From Clostridium sp. AN503 (GTDB taxonomy: Bacteria > Bacillota > Clostridia > Lachnospirales > Lachnospiraceae), in contig NZ_JBFDTP010000002.1 of the NCBI RefSeq assembly GCF_040719375.1, positions 2,294,001 to 2,358,000 on the forward strand: a DNA stretch of 64,000 bases, written 5' to 3'. Positions 27,088 to 35,372 of the stretch are shown here, piece by piece. Under the pieces are notes generated by a model that was not told the DNA's origin, ran no database searches, and saw only the letters and a program-made list of their open reading frames with translations. Each line of letters begins with the position of its first letter. Position 1 is the first letter of the stretch. The translations under genes and the position numbers were made by a program.

Positions 27088-27333
27088 TCACGCGATCTGC
27101 GCCGCACCGCCTTCTGTCTGCAGCATTTCCTTTAAATCATCCAGGGACATGTTCTGTCCTTCCAGCAGTTCGTTGACCTCTTTGAATTTTTCCAGCAGGA
27201 TCTGGTTCTCAAGCTGCTCCTTTTTCTCCCGCATCGTTTCAAGACAGCTTTCGTACTGTTCTATGGTAGCGCTCACTTCCAAAAGCTCCTCCTGATATTT
27301 TTCAAGCGGCGTCTTTCTTGCCCTTCTTGCCAT
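27088..27333 (-). CDS. Coiled-coil protein of unknown function
   Basis: 81 residues, starting with a basic cluster (MARRARKTPLEKYQEELLEV) and then a heptad-rich helix (EQYESCLETMREKKEQLENQ). The organisation resembles DUF4315 proteins such as the ICE-encoded one at 45343, but this gene is chromosomal. It is transcribed away from the DUF1836 gene at 27473. Function unknown. Confidence 0.65.
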   Translation of the reverse strand: MARRARKTPLEKYQEELLEVSATIEQYESCLETMREKKEQLENQILLEKFKEVNELLEGQNMSLDDLKEMLQTEGGAAQIA

Positions 27334-27472
27334 AATTAATACCCTCCTTTGATGTTTACAGGTTGTTCCATTGATAGAAGTATATGTATCATATGGCTTA
27401 TTTATTCAAAAAATCACTTTAGTGCTTGTCATCTAGTTTTTATTACTATATAATGGGGTCAGAGGTGACAAT

Positions 27473-28093
27473 ATGAAAAGTAATGACGAAAGATTAGCCG
27501 ATATTCTAAAACGGCTGGACAACTTATCCTATATCAAGCTGGAGAAGATTCCGGAGATTGACTTATACATGGACCAGGTGACTTCTTTTATGGAGGACCA
27601 TTTAAAAAAGGCCAAACGGAGCCCTGAGGACAAGGCCCTGACCAAGACCATGATCAACAACTACGCCAAGAACAACCTGCTTCCTCCGCCAGTCAGGAAA
27701 AAATATACCAAAGAGCATATCCTGCTTCTGCTCTTTATCTATTATTATAAAAACCTGCTGTCCTTCAACGACATTGAGCAGCTGTTCCGCCCGATCACCG
27801 CAAAGCATTTCAGCGGCGGGGCCAATCCGCCGCTCGCCGACATTTACCAGGAGGTATTCTCTTTAGAAGATGACCAGATGGAACGCCTCAAGGAAGATGT
27901 GAAGAACAAGTTTGAGGCTTCCCGCACTACCTTTCAGGATGCGGAGGAGGCAGACCGCGAATACCTTCAGCTGTTCGCCTTTATCAGCGAACTGTCCTTT
28001 GATGTCTATTTAAAAAAACAGATGATCGAGATGATGATCGACCAGCTCCGGACAGAAGAAGAGCCCGGGCCAACCGGAAAGAAAAAGCGGTGA
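27473..28093 (+). CDS. DUF1836 protein
   Basis: A 206-residue protein matching the DUF1836 pattern: YMDQVTSFMEDHLK, TKTMINNYAKNNLLPPPVRK, then HILLLLFIYYYKNLLSFNDI. The central part looks like a winged helix-turn-helix related to MerR, so a transcription regulator is likely. It converges on the YerC-type gene, two bases apart, with a shared terminator. Confidence 0.82.
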   Translation: MKSNDERLADILKRLDNLSYIKLEKIPEIDLYMDQVTSFMEDHLKKAKRSPEDKALTKTMINNYAKNNLLPPPVRKKYTKEHILLLLFIYYYKNLLSFNDIEQLFRPITAKHFSGGANPPLADIYQEVFSLEDDQMERLKEDVKNKFEASRTTFQDAEEADREYLQLFAFISELSFDVYLKKQMIEMMIDQLRTEEEPGPTGKKKR

Positions 28094-28112
28094 GCTTATG
28101 CCTCACCGCTTT
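28084..28112. terminator. Bidirectional terminator containing both stop codons
   Basis: AAAGCGGTGAG and CTCACCGCTTT form a perfect 11-bp stem with a 7-base loop. The plus-strand TGA (28091-28093) is in the left arm and the minus-strand TAA (28096-28098) is in the loop. T-rich DNA lies on the plus side and an A-rich stretch (T-rich on minus) on the other. Confidence 0.8.
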
Positions 28113-28404
28113 CATTTTGTCCTGCCAGTCTGGTAAACACCATGTCATATCCGTCGTTTCCATAGTTAAGTGAACGGTTTACACGGCTGATCGTCGCCGT
28201 AGATGCGCCAGTCTTTTCCGCAATCTCCAAGTAAGTCTTCTTCTCCCTGAGCATCTTCGCCACCTCGTAGCGCTGAGACAGAGATAACAGTTCATTGACT
28301 GTACACACATCTTCAAAAAATGTGTAGCACTCCTCGGGTGTTTTCAGTGTAAGAATCGCCTGAAACAGATGATCCACCGCCTCTGTCTTAATCTTTTTGT
28401 TCAT
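28096..28404 (-). CDS. YerC/YecD family TrpR-like regulator
   Basis: A 102-residue protein of the TrpR-related YerC/YecD family: EECYTFFEDVCTVNELLSLS, then the helix-turn-helix EIAEKTGASTATISRVNRSL. ATG 28404 is chosen because GAAGGG lies upstream and the family starts with the MNKKIKTEAVDHLFQAI-type segment. A dyad that could be its own operator stands at 28468-28483. Confidence 0.88.
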   Translation of the reverse strand: MNKKIKTEAVDHLFQAILTLKTPEECYTFFEDVCTVNELLSLSQRYEVAKMLREKKTYLEIAEKTGASTATISRVNRSLNYGNDGYDMVFTRLAGQNESGEA

Positions 28405-28467
28405 AAACCGTTTTCCCTTCTTCCAATTCATTTGGTCCGGCTCACACGCACAAACCCATCGTGTCTA

Positions 28468-28483
28468 GTTTAGCACACTAAAC
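28468..28483. promoter_or_regulatory. Candidate TrpR-type operator upstream of the YerC gene
   Basis: GTTTAG-CACA-CTAAAC is an inverted repeat, 64 bases upstream of the YerC-type ATG. TrpR-class regulators bind similar CTAG/ACTAG-type dyads, so autoregulation is a reasonable guess. Confidence 0.5.
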
Positions 28484-28500
28484 TCGTAAAGTCCATACCT

Positions 28501-29307
28501 CTACAGTAAAAACTTTTCCACCACATGGGCCACACCCTCGTCATTATTGGAATAGGTCACATAGTCCGCGGCGTTGCGCACAGGCAGCACCGCATTCTCC
28601 ATAGCGACCCCGAGGCCTGCAAAACGGATCATGGAAAGATCATTGTAACCATCTCCGCAGGCGATCATCTCCTCCCGCTCCATGCCAAGAACAGTCAGGA
28701 GCTGCTCCAAACACTGCGCCTTGTCAATCCCTCTTGGAAGGATCTCCAGGAAAAACGGCTCAGAACGGTACACGCTGAAATTCTTGCCCAGCGCCGCCTT
28801 CACCCGCGCCTCTACCATGGCGAGATAATCCCCGTCGTCCATCATAAGGAATTTGGGCACTGCAAAATCCACGTATTCCGCCATGTTGTCCACCTTTTTG
28901 ATCTTCAGATGGTTGATCTGTGATTCCAGCTTCGCATAAGGACAGTCCGGGTTGTTGGTGAGGATCATGGCGTCCTGATAGGTCATGATGTCAACCCGCT
29001 CCTCCATCGCCAGCTCTACGATCTTCCGGTTGGACTCCACCGGCAGTTTTTTCTGAAAGACCACCTCCCGCGTACAGCAGTCTGTAATGACGCCGCCGTT
29101 GAAAGAAAGGATGTATCCGCCATGCCTGTCCAGCTCCAGCTCTTCCGCCAGGGGCATGACCCCGTAGGTAGGCCTTCCTGAGGCCAGCACCACTTTCTTT
29201 CCCCGCCGCTGTGCCTCCATCAGCACGCGCCTGGTGTGATCCGTGATCACCTTATCCCGGTTTGTCAATGTTCCATCCAGATCCAGTACTATCATTTTGT
29301 AATTCAT
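28501..29307 (-). CDS. Cof-type HAD-family hydrolase
   Basis: A 268-residue sugar-phosphate phosphatase of the Cof/YidA subgroup. Motif I is VLDLDGTLTN with the nucleophilic and acid Asp, motif II is VVLASGRPTYG, and motif III/IV is ACGDGYNDLSMIRFAGLGVA. The domain between is a large cap type IIB. The substrate is unknown; relatives act on sugar phosphates or flavin nucleotides. It reads on its own, away from the interrupted gene. Confidence 0.93.
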   Translation of the reverse strand: MNYKMIVLDLDGTLTNRDKVITDHTRRVLMEAQRRGKKVVLASGRPTYGVMPLAEELELDRHGGYILSFNGGVITDCCTREVVFQKKLPVESNRKIVELAMEERVDIMTYQDAMILTNNPDCPYAKLESQINHLKIKKVDNMAEYVDFAVPKFLMMDDGDYLAMVEARVKAALGKNFSVYRSEPFFLEILPRGIDKAQCLEQLLTVLGMEREEMIACGDGYNDLSMIRFAGLGVAMENAVLPVRNAADYVTYSNNDEGVAHVVEKFLL

Positions 29308-29470
29308 ACGACATTCTTCTCCCCTGATATTCTATTGCTATCATAGCATGGTTTCCCATGTTTGTCATGGCATTCCTTGAAAAAATACCTTCGGAAACTG
29401 TCCCCTGCCAGGCACTTTTTTTCAGAAATGCAATAAGATGTATTATTAAGATTCTATCAGGAGGATATTC

Positions 29471-30043
29471 ATGAAGAAAACATATAAACGTCTCATCACC
29501 GGGCTGCTTGGCCTTTCGCTGCTTGGCACTGCGGCGCTCGGCATGACCGGCTGTAATTCGCCGGGGGCTGAAAGCGGCCTTACTCCGGTGACCTTAAACG
29601 AGGTAGCCCACTCCATATTCTACGCCCCCCAGTACGCCGCGATCGAGCTGGGGTATTTTGAGGAGGAAGGCCTTGAGTTAACCCTGGTCAACGGCGCCGG
29701 AGCCGACAAGGTCATGACCGCCCTGGTCTCAGGCGATGCGGACATCGGCTTTATGGGCTCAGAAGCCAGCATTTACACATATGCACAGGGCGCTGAGGAC
29801 TATGCGGTAAACTTTGCACAGCTCACACAGCGCGCAGGCAATTTCCTGGTAGGCCGTCAGCCCGACAGTTCATTTTCATGGGATAAACTGCGGGGCACCA
29901 AGGTTCTTGGCGGAAGAGCAGGCGGCCGACCTAAGCATGATGTAACATTTGAGAACATTAGGGAGATTTATGAGTGGACAAGCCGAAAAGCCTTAGATTT
30001 AGCGGTTTTCAAGTATGATGAAAAGATTATATCTGCTTCATAG
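29471..30043 (+). pseudogene. 5' half of an ABC substrate-binding protein gene fused to the recombinase tail
   Basis: Codons 1-152 encode a lipoprotein signal with lipobox LGMTGCN and an NMT1/SsuA-type substrate-binding domain (EVAHSIFYAPQYAAIELGYF, then GDADIGFMGSEASIYTYAQG). At the ICE edge (29921-29926) the frame continues into 38 ICE-encoded residues (RPKHDVTFENIREIYEWTSR and on) and stops. The missing 187 codons of the target gene lie at 61556-62119; joined they give 339 residues, normal for this family. The 38-residue tail is the natural C-terminus of the ICE recombinase in the circular element. The truncated lipoprotein is unlikely to work in transport. Confidence 0.92.
29921..29925. 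other. ICE left attachment core (attL)
   Basis: GGCGG is shared by the left and right ICE junctions. Left flank AGAGCA comes from the target, right flank CCGACC from the ICE. The core is inside codons for Gly-Gly on both sides. Confidence 0.8.
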
Positions 30044-30074
30044 CATTGATTGAATATATTTAGTTTGCTTAAAG

Positions 30075-30099
30075 AGGACAGGCCAGCCCTGTCCTTTTT
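30075..30099 (+). terminator. Terminator behind the recombinase tail
   Basis: AGGACAGG pairs with CCTGTCCT and is followed by TTTTA. It lies 32 bases after the stop at 30043. In the circular ICE it would be the terminator of the recombinase gene. Confidence 0.8.
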
Positions 30100-30107
30100 A
30101 CTATCCC

Positions 30108-30211
30108 AAAAGGAAGGAGGCGAAAATTATCGCAAGGAAATAACCCTTTAACCGGGCCTGACCATAATGGTTGGGCCTTTTTTCATGCAACGAAAAGGAG
30201 GTAATGCACAC
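30108..30211 (+). promoter_or_regulatory. parB leader with terminator hairpin and mini-ORF
   Basis: A ribosome binding site (AAGGAAGGAGG) is followed by a five-codon frame starting with ATC (Ile-Ala-Arg-Lys-stop), then a hairpin with GGCC and ACCA paired to TGGT and GGCC (30155-30177) and CTTTTTTTC. The parB ribosome binding site comes right after. This layout looks like a leader with attenuator at the head of the transfer operon. Confidence 0.55.
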
Positions 30212-31573
30212 ATGGCTGATGAAAAGCCTAAAACTTTACAGGAACAGTCCTCTCCCACCGGCCCGCCTGTCAGTCAGGAGGTCAAGGACACGGCTCCGGC
30301 TGTAGCTCAACCGGGTGAGGAAAAGGACAAGACGGATGAAACGAAAGCGGTTGAAGTGAAGGAAACAGAAGCCGCTGGCTCTAAAAAGCTAGGCGATATT
30401 GTAAAGGAAGTCAAAGAGGCCCAGCAGAAACAGACCGAGGCCAGCCCTACCGCTCCCGGCAAAAAACAGTCCGCTTCTATTACTAAAATAACTGATTTGC
30501 CAAAAACCGGGCAAAAGAAAGCCGAGAAACCGGAGCCCACAAAAAGGACTGCCGCTCCCAAAAAGGAGACAAAGGAAAAGCCCGTAAAACCGGGAAAATC
30601 AAAAAGTACAGCTCCGGTTTCCAAAGGAGCTCCCGGAGCCAGCGCCCCGGCGCAGGCGGCACCCACGCCCCCGGAGCCGCCAAAGGAGGCACCCCGCCGG
30701 GGAGAGGAACAGATTGTCTATCTGAAGCTGAATGAGCTCCACGCCTTCAAAAACCACCCCTTCGGTGTGCGTGACGATGAAGAAATGCGGGCCATGGTTT
30801 CCAGCGTCAAGGACAAGGGCGTGACACAGCCCGCTATCGTCCGGCCCTTGGAGGGCGGCGGCTATGAGATTGTATCCGGCCACCGCCGCCAGAAGGCCAG
30901 CGAACTGGCAGGCTACACGGACATGCCCTGTATTGTCCGTAACCTGACCGATGATGAAGCCATCACGCAGATGGTGGAGGACAACTTAAACCAGCGTGAG
31001 GAAATCCTTCCCAGTGAAAAGGCAAAGGCCCTGAAAATGCAGTTGGAGGCCATCAAACATCAGGGAACCCGAACTTCGGGCCATGTTGACCCGAAGGAGG
31101 CCGGGAAACGCTCCAATGAGATTGTGGCAGAGCGCAACAAGATGGCGGTCAAACAGGTTCAGCGGTTTATCCGGCTCAATGAGCTGGTTCCCGATTTAAT
31201 GAAGCTGGTGGACGATAAGAAAATCGGCTTCACGACTGCCGTGGAACTCTCCTATATCAATAAGAAAAACCAGAACTATATCGCTGTCTCCATTGACAGC
31301 CAGCAGGCTTCCCCCACACAGGCACAGGCCAAACGCATGAGGGAGCTTGACGAAAAGAAATTGCTCAATGGTGACGTGATTGACGGAATCATGATGGAGG
31401 ATAAGAAGGAGGTAGACAAAGTGATTTTAACAGGTGCAGAGCTGGGGAAATATTTTGGCGCGGAAGCCACCCCGAGGGAAATGAAAGACCAGATCATCAA
31501 ACTGCTGGACGATTGGAAGGGACAGCAGAAGGAACAGGTCAAGCCGGAGAAAAAGGCTGACAAGGAGAAATAA
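30212..31573 (+). CDS. parB: ParB/RepB-like partition protein
   Basis: A 453-residue protein. Residues 1-150 are a disordered Lys/Pro/Ala-rich region. The ParB nuclease-like domain follows: IVYLKLNELHAFKNHPFGVR, then GYEIVSGHRRQKASELAG, the CTP-binding type motif, and the helix-turn-helix region (LPSEKAKALKMQLEAIKHQG and on). It probably assists maintenance of the circular element or acts as a regulator. ATG 30212 has AAAAGGAGG at ten bases. One copy of the ICE palindrome lies inside the gene at 31074-31096. Confidence 0.88.
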   Translation: MADEKPKTLQEQSSPTGPPVSQEVKDTAPAVAQPGEEKDKTDETKAVEVKETEAAGSKKLGDIVKEVKEAQQKQTEASPTAPGKKQSASITKITDLPKTGQKKAEKPEPTKRTAAPKKETKEKPVKPGKSKSTAPVSKGAPGASAPAQAAPTPPEPPKEAPRRGEEQIVYLKLNELHAFKNHPFGVRDDEEMRAMVSSVKDKGVTQPAIVRPLEGGGYEIVSGHRRQKASELAGYTDMPCIVRNLTDDEAITQMVEDNLNQREEILPSEKAKALKMQLEAIKHQGTRTSGHVDPKEAGKRSNEIVAERNKMAVKQVQRFIRLNELVPDLMKLVDDKKIGFTTAVELSYINKKNQNYIAVSIDSQQASPTQAQAKRMRELDEKKLLNGDVIDGIMMEDKKEVDKVILTGAELGKYFGAEATPREMKDQIIKLLDDWKGQQKEQVKPEKKADKEK

Positions 31574-31653
31574 GCAGGGCTTCGGGCCAGTGTGACCCGA
31601 GACTAAGACCGTGGGCGCAGCCCCACACCCCGAAGCTCGAAGGATATATAATT

Positions 31654-31777
31654 CCCCGTCGCCGTTTGTTGGATAGCATAGCCGGGAAAATCTGTCAAGG
31701 GCCTGCCGCCGTAGGCGGTGCTTCGCACCCTTGACAGATTTCTCTCGGTTATGCTTTAAGGCGGTCAAGCGACGGGG
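31654..31777. other. 124-bp long imperfect hairpin
   Basis: CCCCGTCGC (31654) pairs with GCGACGGGG (31769); GCATAGCCGGGA (31676) with TCTCGGTTATGC (31743) using two G-U pairs; AATCTGTCAAGGG (31689) with CCCTTGACAGATT (31728), perfectly; GCCGCC with GGCGG near the tip. It is in the 306-base gap after parB. It could be a single-strand origin, a protein-binding site or a structured RNA. Confidence 0.8.
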
Positions 31778-31879
31778 ATATAAATTCCTTTGAGCCGTTC
31801 CCCTTCCCACGGGAAGGGGCGGAGGAGTTGGGCTCTATCCTGCTGCTACTCTTTTATAGAAGAAACGGAGGTAAAAACA

Positions 31880-32233
31880 GTGAAACGACCTTTAGCTTAT
31901 ATTACTGCGGCATGGAACGGGGAGCCGGATATTGACGCCGCCCTTGCCGTCCAATACTGCCGGATTACTTACGAAGCGGGATTCTCACCTATCTGCCCGC
32001 TGTTGTATCTGCCGCTGTTTATCAATGACGCTATCCCCGAGGAACATAAGGACGGGATTGACATGCGCCGGGATATGCTTCGGCGGGCCCGGGTGCTCGT
32101 TGTCTGCGGCGGTGCTGTGGACGAAGATGTGAAGAATGATATTGCCGTGGCCCAGCGGCTGAACATTACGGCAACCACCCTGGACGGGATTGTGACGGTC
32201 AACCAGCAGGGCCGGAACGCTGATGATGTTTGA
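31880..32233 (+). CDS. Nucleoside 2-deoxyribosyltransferase-like protein (DUF7768/DUF4406 type)
   Basis: A 117-residue protein with the opening RPLAYITAAWNGEPDIDAAL and the ARVLVVCGGAVDEDVKNDIA loop of small nucleoside-2-deoxyribosyltransferase-like proteins that accompany ICE ArdA genes. The catalytic role in the ICE is not known. GTG 31880 follows ACGGAGGTA. It overlaps the ardA start by 11 bases. Family naming is from memory and approximate. Confidence 0.7.
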   Translation: MKRPLAYITAAWNGEPDIDAALAVQYCRITYEAGFSPICPLLYLPLFINDAIPEEHKDGIDMRRDMLRRARVLVVCGGAVDEDVKNDIAVAQRLNITATTLDGIVTVNQQGRNADDV

Positions 32234-32933
32234 AGCCTATCTGACGAATGTGGCCTTATATGCTATCAGAGGCGTTGAGGTCGGGGAATATTTAAAATTT
32301 CCTGCTACCACGGAGGAAATACAGTCGCTTCTTTCCCGGATAGAAATAGACGGTAAGAAATATTCAGAAATCTTCATCACAAACTTTGAGAGTGACGTGC
32401 TGGGGCTGTACGATTACCTTGATGAATATGAGGATATTGACGAGCTGAACCATCTGGCGCATGTTCTGGAGGAAGTACGGGATAAGGGCGAACTGGAAAA
32501 GTATGAAGCCGCCCTTGTTTTGGGAAAACATACGGCAAGCGTGAAAAATTTAATCAATCTCGCTCAAAATCTTGATATTTACAATTTTCAGCCGGGTATA
32601 GAGACTTGGGAGGCTTTAGGCTGTTATTATGCAGACGAACTCATGGCAATCAATATCCCTTCCGATATACGGGCCTATTTTGACTATGAGGCATACGGAC
32701 GCGATATCGCCATCAACGAAGGCGGCTGTTTTGCGCCGGGCGGTTATGTGTCCGCCGCCCCCCTTGGATTCACCGAGTATTACCACGGGACAGAGGATAT
32801 CCCCGCAGAGCACCGTGTATTTGCCTATCCGAACGAGACGCCACATTCCATTCTGGAAACCTTGAAACAGTTAAAAGAAGCCCCGCCTGCCCCGAAAAAG
32901 GAAAAGACGGGGCCTTCCCATGAGGAACGGTAA
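32223..32933 (+). CDS. ardA: Antirestriction protein ArdA
   Basis: A 236-residue acidic protein, a DNA mimic that blocks type I restriction enzymes as single-stranded transfer DNA becomes double-stranded in the recipient. Typical features are EAYLTNVALYAIRGVEVGEY at the start, the acidic VLGLYDYLDEYEDIDELNHL patch, and the C-terminal YHGTEDIPAEHRVFA. The last about 20 residues are a Pro/Lys extension common in this ICE. Either of two tandem ATGs can be the start. It is placed among the first genes after ParB, as expected for early expression in a recipient. Confidence 0.9.
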   Translation: MMFEAYLTNVALYAIRGVEVGEYLKFPATTEEIQSLLSRIEIDGKKYSEIFITNFESDVLGLYDYLDEYEDIDELNHLAHVLEEVRDKGELEKYEAALVLGKHTASVKNLINLAQNLDIYNFQPGIETWEALGCYYADELMAINIPSDIRAYFDYEAYGRDIAINEGGCFAPGGYVSAAPLGFTEYYHGTEDIPAEHRVFAYPNETPHSILETLKQLKEAPPAPKKEKTGPSHEER

Positions 32934-32980
32934 GACTTCGGGCCAGCATGGCCCGAAGCCGTAAAGGAGGTGCAGATAAC

Positions 32981-33994
32981 ATCAACTACTATCCAATCAA
33001 CGAGACAGCGGCCCGCCGCGCCAAAGAGATGAACAGCTTTTATGATTATCAGGAGGGGAGCGCAACCACAGAATACCGCAACCTCGTAGATAAGGCCGCG
33101 GCTGTGGCAGAGAAGCAGAAAGCAAGGGTTGACCCCATGTTCCATGAAAAAATCGACCACCTGCTTGACACCTATTCCCGAAAACTGGCAGAAAACATGA
33201 ACCAGCAGTTTGCGATTGACGCGCGGGTTCCGTCCGTCATGATAGCGGGGCCTGCCAACTTCCCCATCAGGCAGAAGGAAAACCAGAACCGGGCCCGCGA
33301 CAGCAACATGGAGGAATGGCGGCATATTCAGAGCCTCCTTGATAAAATCCGCAGTACCGGCATGGGCGGAATCAGTGCGGACGACCCGGAGGCCGTCCCG
33401 AAGCTGAAAGAGAAGCTGGAAGGACTGGAACGCTCCCAACTGATTATGAAGGAAGTCAATGTCTATTACCGCAAACACGGAACGCTTGACGGCTGTGCCC
33501 TTCTCTCCCCTGACCAGATAGAAAAGCTAAAAGCGGATATGGCCCGGTGCAGTTGGCTGAGAAAACCCTTTGACCTTACGAACACCAGCGCGGAAATCCG
33601 CAGGGTAAAGGAACGAATCGAAGATTTAAGCAAACGGGCCGAAACGGAATTTTTCGGCTGGGAGTTTGAGGGCGGCCATGTTGAGATGAACCGGCAGAAA
33701 AACCGTCTGCAAATCTTTTTTGACGGAAAACCAGACGCCGATACCCGCACGGAGCTCAAAGGGAACGGATTCCGGTGGGCCCCCAGCGTGGGCGCATGGC
33801 AGCGACAGCTTACCGATAACGCGATCTGGGCCGCCGACCGTCTGGCTTGTATCCAGCCGCTTTCCGGTGAACGTCCTTCCCAGCTTCAAAAAAAGGCACG
33901 GGAAAAGCCGTCTATCCTGAAAACCATGCAGGAATATCCAAAGGAGCCGGGACAGGAAAAACCGTCCATGCCTACGAAGGAGGCCGAACGGTAG
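32981..33994 (+). CDS. Conserved ICE protein, DNA-related (LPD/DUF3560-like)
   Basis: A 337-residue charged protein beginning INYYPINETAARRAKEMNSF. The C-terminal segment VEMNRQKNRLQIFFDGKPDA, then GFRWAPSVGAWQRQLT, resembles the DUF3560-like module found in ICE and phage polyvalent proteins. The only good ribosome binding site (AAAGGAGG) is 10 bases before an ATC codon at 32981; no ATG, GTG or TTG is there, so an ATC start is likely. An in-frame ATG at 32948 lies inside a palindrome copy without a binding site. Confidence 0.7.
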   Translation: MNYYPINETAARRAKEMNSFYDYQEGSATTEYRNLVDKAAAVAEKQKARVDPMFHEKIDHLLDTYSRKLAENMNQQFAIDARVPSVMIAGPANFPIRQKENQNRARDSNMEEWRHIQSLLDKIRSTGMGGISADDPEAVPKLKEKLEGLERSQLIMKEVNVYYRKHGTLDGCALLSPDQIEKLKADMARCSWLRKPFDLTNTSAEIRRVKERIEDLSKRAETEFFGWEFEGGHVEMNRQKNRLQIFFDGKPDADTRTELKGNGFRWAPSVGAWQRQLTDNAIWAADRLACIQPLSGERPSQLQKKAREKPSILKTMQEYPKEPGQEKPSMPTKEAER

Positions 33995-34039
33995 GCTTCG
34001 GGCCATACTGGCCCGAGGTTACGAAGGGAGTGATTGATT

Positions 34040-34810
34040 ATCAGTAAGACCAGACAAAAGCGGCTGGCAGAGCAGAAGGAAGTGAAGGAACTGCTGGCCG
34101 TGCTGAAGGAAAACAATTTTTCCAGCGCAAAGGATCTCATGGCCGCCATCGGCCATGTATCGGACTTGGAGGAACAGCTTTCCAGTGCGGTTCAGGAACT
34201 TACCTCCATGCGGCAGGAATTGCAGGAAATGAAGCAATCGCCGTTAAAGTCCGCCCTGCAAAGGTCGGTTCAGACCTTGGAGGCGAAGGTTTCCCAGTTA
34301 AGGGAGCAGATTGACGTTCTGAGAGAAAACATCATAGAGGGCTGTAAACAGGCCCTTGCCGATTTTAAACAGCGAGGAACGGCGGCCCTGGACGGCATGG
34401 CCCGTTTCTTCCATCTGCGGGAAGGTCTGGAAGGGGTAAAGGAAACCATTCAGGCGGGGATTGCCACAGACGAAAAGGCCCTTGCGAAAATCGAAGCCGT
34501 TTCAGCCCAATACCACGAGGCAGGCAAGCACTTAAAAAATGTGGGCCGGGCCCTGATGGGGAAGGAGGCTGTATCAGAGGCAAAAGGCCCGGGCAAACTG
34601 GCAAAAACAGTAGCAGCACCCTACCGGGCGGAACGCGCCTGCCTGCTCTCCATGCGTAATAGCGTAGAAAAAGCCCTCGCCCGGATAGAACGGCTGGAAC
34701 AGGCCGCAGAAAAAAAGCCGTCCATCTTAGACACCATGCGGACGCAGAATGAAAAGGTACGGGCGGAACCGGTAAAGGAGGCTCCGCCCTCCAAACATGC
34801 CGAGCGGTAG
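34040..34810 (+). CDS. Coiled-coil ICE protein (DUF6674-like)
   Basis: A 256-residue protein dominated by long coiled coils (ELTSMRQELQEMKQSPLKSA, ERLEQAAEKKPSILDTMRTQ) with a conserved N-terminus (ISKTRQKRLAEQKEVKELLA). DUF6674 proteins occupy this slot in related elements; I name it from memory. Start seems to be ATC 34040, nine bases after GGGAG; a TTG six bases earlier is too close to the binding site. Its end overlaps the ICE palindrome region at 34812. Confidence 0.7.
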   Translation: MSKTRQKRLAEQKEVKELLAVLKENNFSSAKDLMAAIGHVSDLEEQLSSAVQELTSMRQELQEMKQSPLKSALQRSVQTLEAKVSQLREQIDVLRENIIEGCKQALADFKQRGTAALDGMARFFHLREGLEGVKETIQAGIATDEKALAKIEAVSAQYHEAGKHLKNVGRALMGKEAVSEAKGPGKLAKTVAAPYRAERACLLSMRNSVEKALARIERLEQAAEKKPSILDTMRTQNEKVRAEPVKEAPPSKHAER

Positions 34811-34901
34811 ACCTCGGGCCACATTGGCCCAAGGTTTTCCGTCTCCCGCAAAGGTAAGAGGCCCCCCGGAGTTTATGGGAGCCTGGCAGGAAGGAGGTAT
34901 T

Positions 34902-35372
34902 ATGCAGGACGAAGTAAACCAAAAAACGGTTGCCCTCTCAATCCGGGCAACAAAGCTCACAGGCCGGGTGCTGGCCTTGGCTCTACGGAAGTTTTTAGAG
35001 GAAGGGAAAAAGCGCCACCAGAAGGCACTGACCCCGCAGGGCCGCCAAAGCGTGAAAAAGCTGATGAACCATTACGGGGCCAAAAACTCCATGCCCCTTG
35101 TTGGAGCGCCCCGGCAGTTTGACCGCATAGCAAAGGAATTTCATGTAGACTATGCGTTCCATAAGGTCAGCCCCGGCCACTACCTGCTGTTCTTCAAAGC
35201 AGGGCAGGCGGACGCCATGACCGCGGCGTTCCAGAAATACAGTGACAAGGTGCTGAACAAGGGGAAGGACAGAGCTTCTATCCTCGGCCAGCTACGGAAC
35301 CTTTCAGAGCATATCAAATCCCGGCCAAAGGAGCGCCAGAAAACCAGAGAGGCGGTGAAGGAAGAACGGTGA
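34902..35372 (+). CDS. PcfB family protein (DUF3801)
   Basis: A 156-residue protein of the PcfB/DUF3801 family, an accessory of the coupling protein PcfC/VirD4 in Gram-positive conjugation. Visible features are the N-terminal VALSIRATKLTGRVLALALR helix and the conserved FHKVSPGHYLLFFKAGQADA strand. ATG 34902 follows AAGGAGG. It overlaps the next gene by four bases. Confidence 0.85.
   Translation: MQDEVNQKTVALSIRATKLTGRVLALALRKFLEEGKKRHQKALTPQGRQSVKKLMNHYGAKNSMPLVGAPRQFDRIAKEFHVDYAFHKVSPGHYLLFFKAGQADAMTAAFQKYSDKVLNKGKDRASILGQLRNLSEHIKSRPKERQKTREAVKEER

Noticed and set aside
29471..30043. A complete short lipoprotein gene at the ICE edge
   Set aside because: The missing half is found at the other ICE end in the same frame, so this is an interrupted gene.
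32948..32980. ATG at 32948 as the start of the 337-residue ICE protein
   Set aside because: It lies inside a palindrome copy with no binding site; the strong AAAGGAGG is downstream of it.
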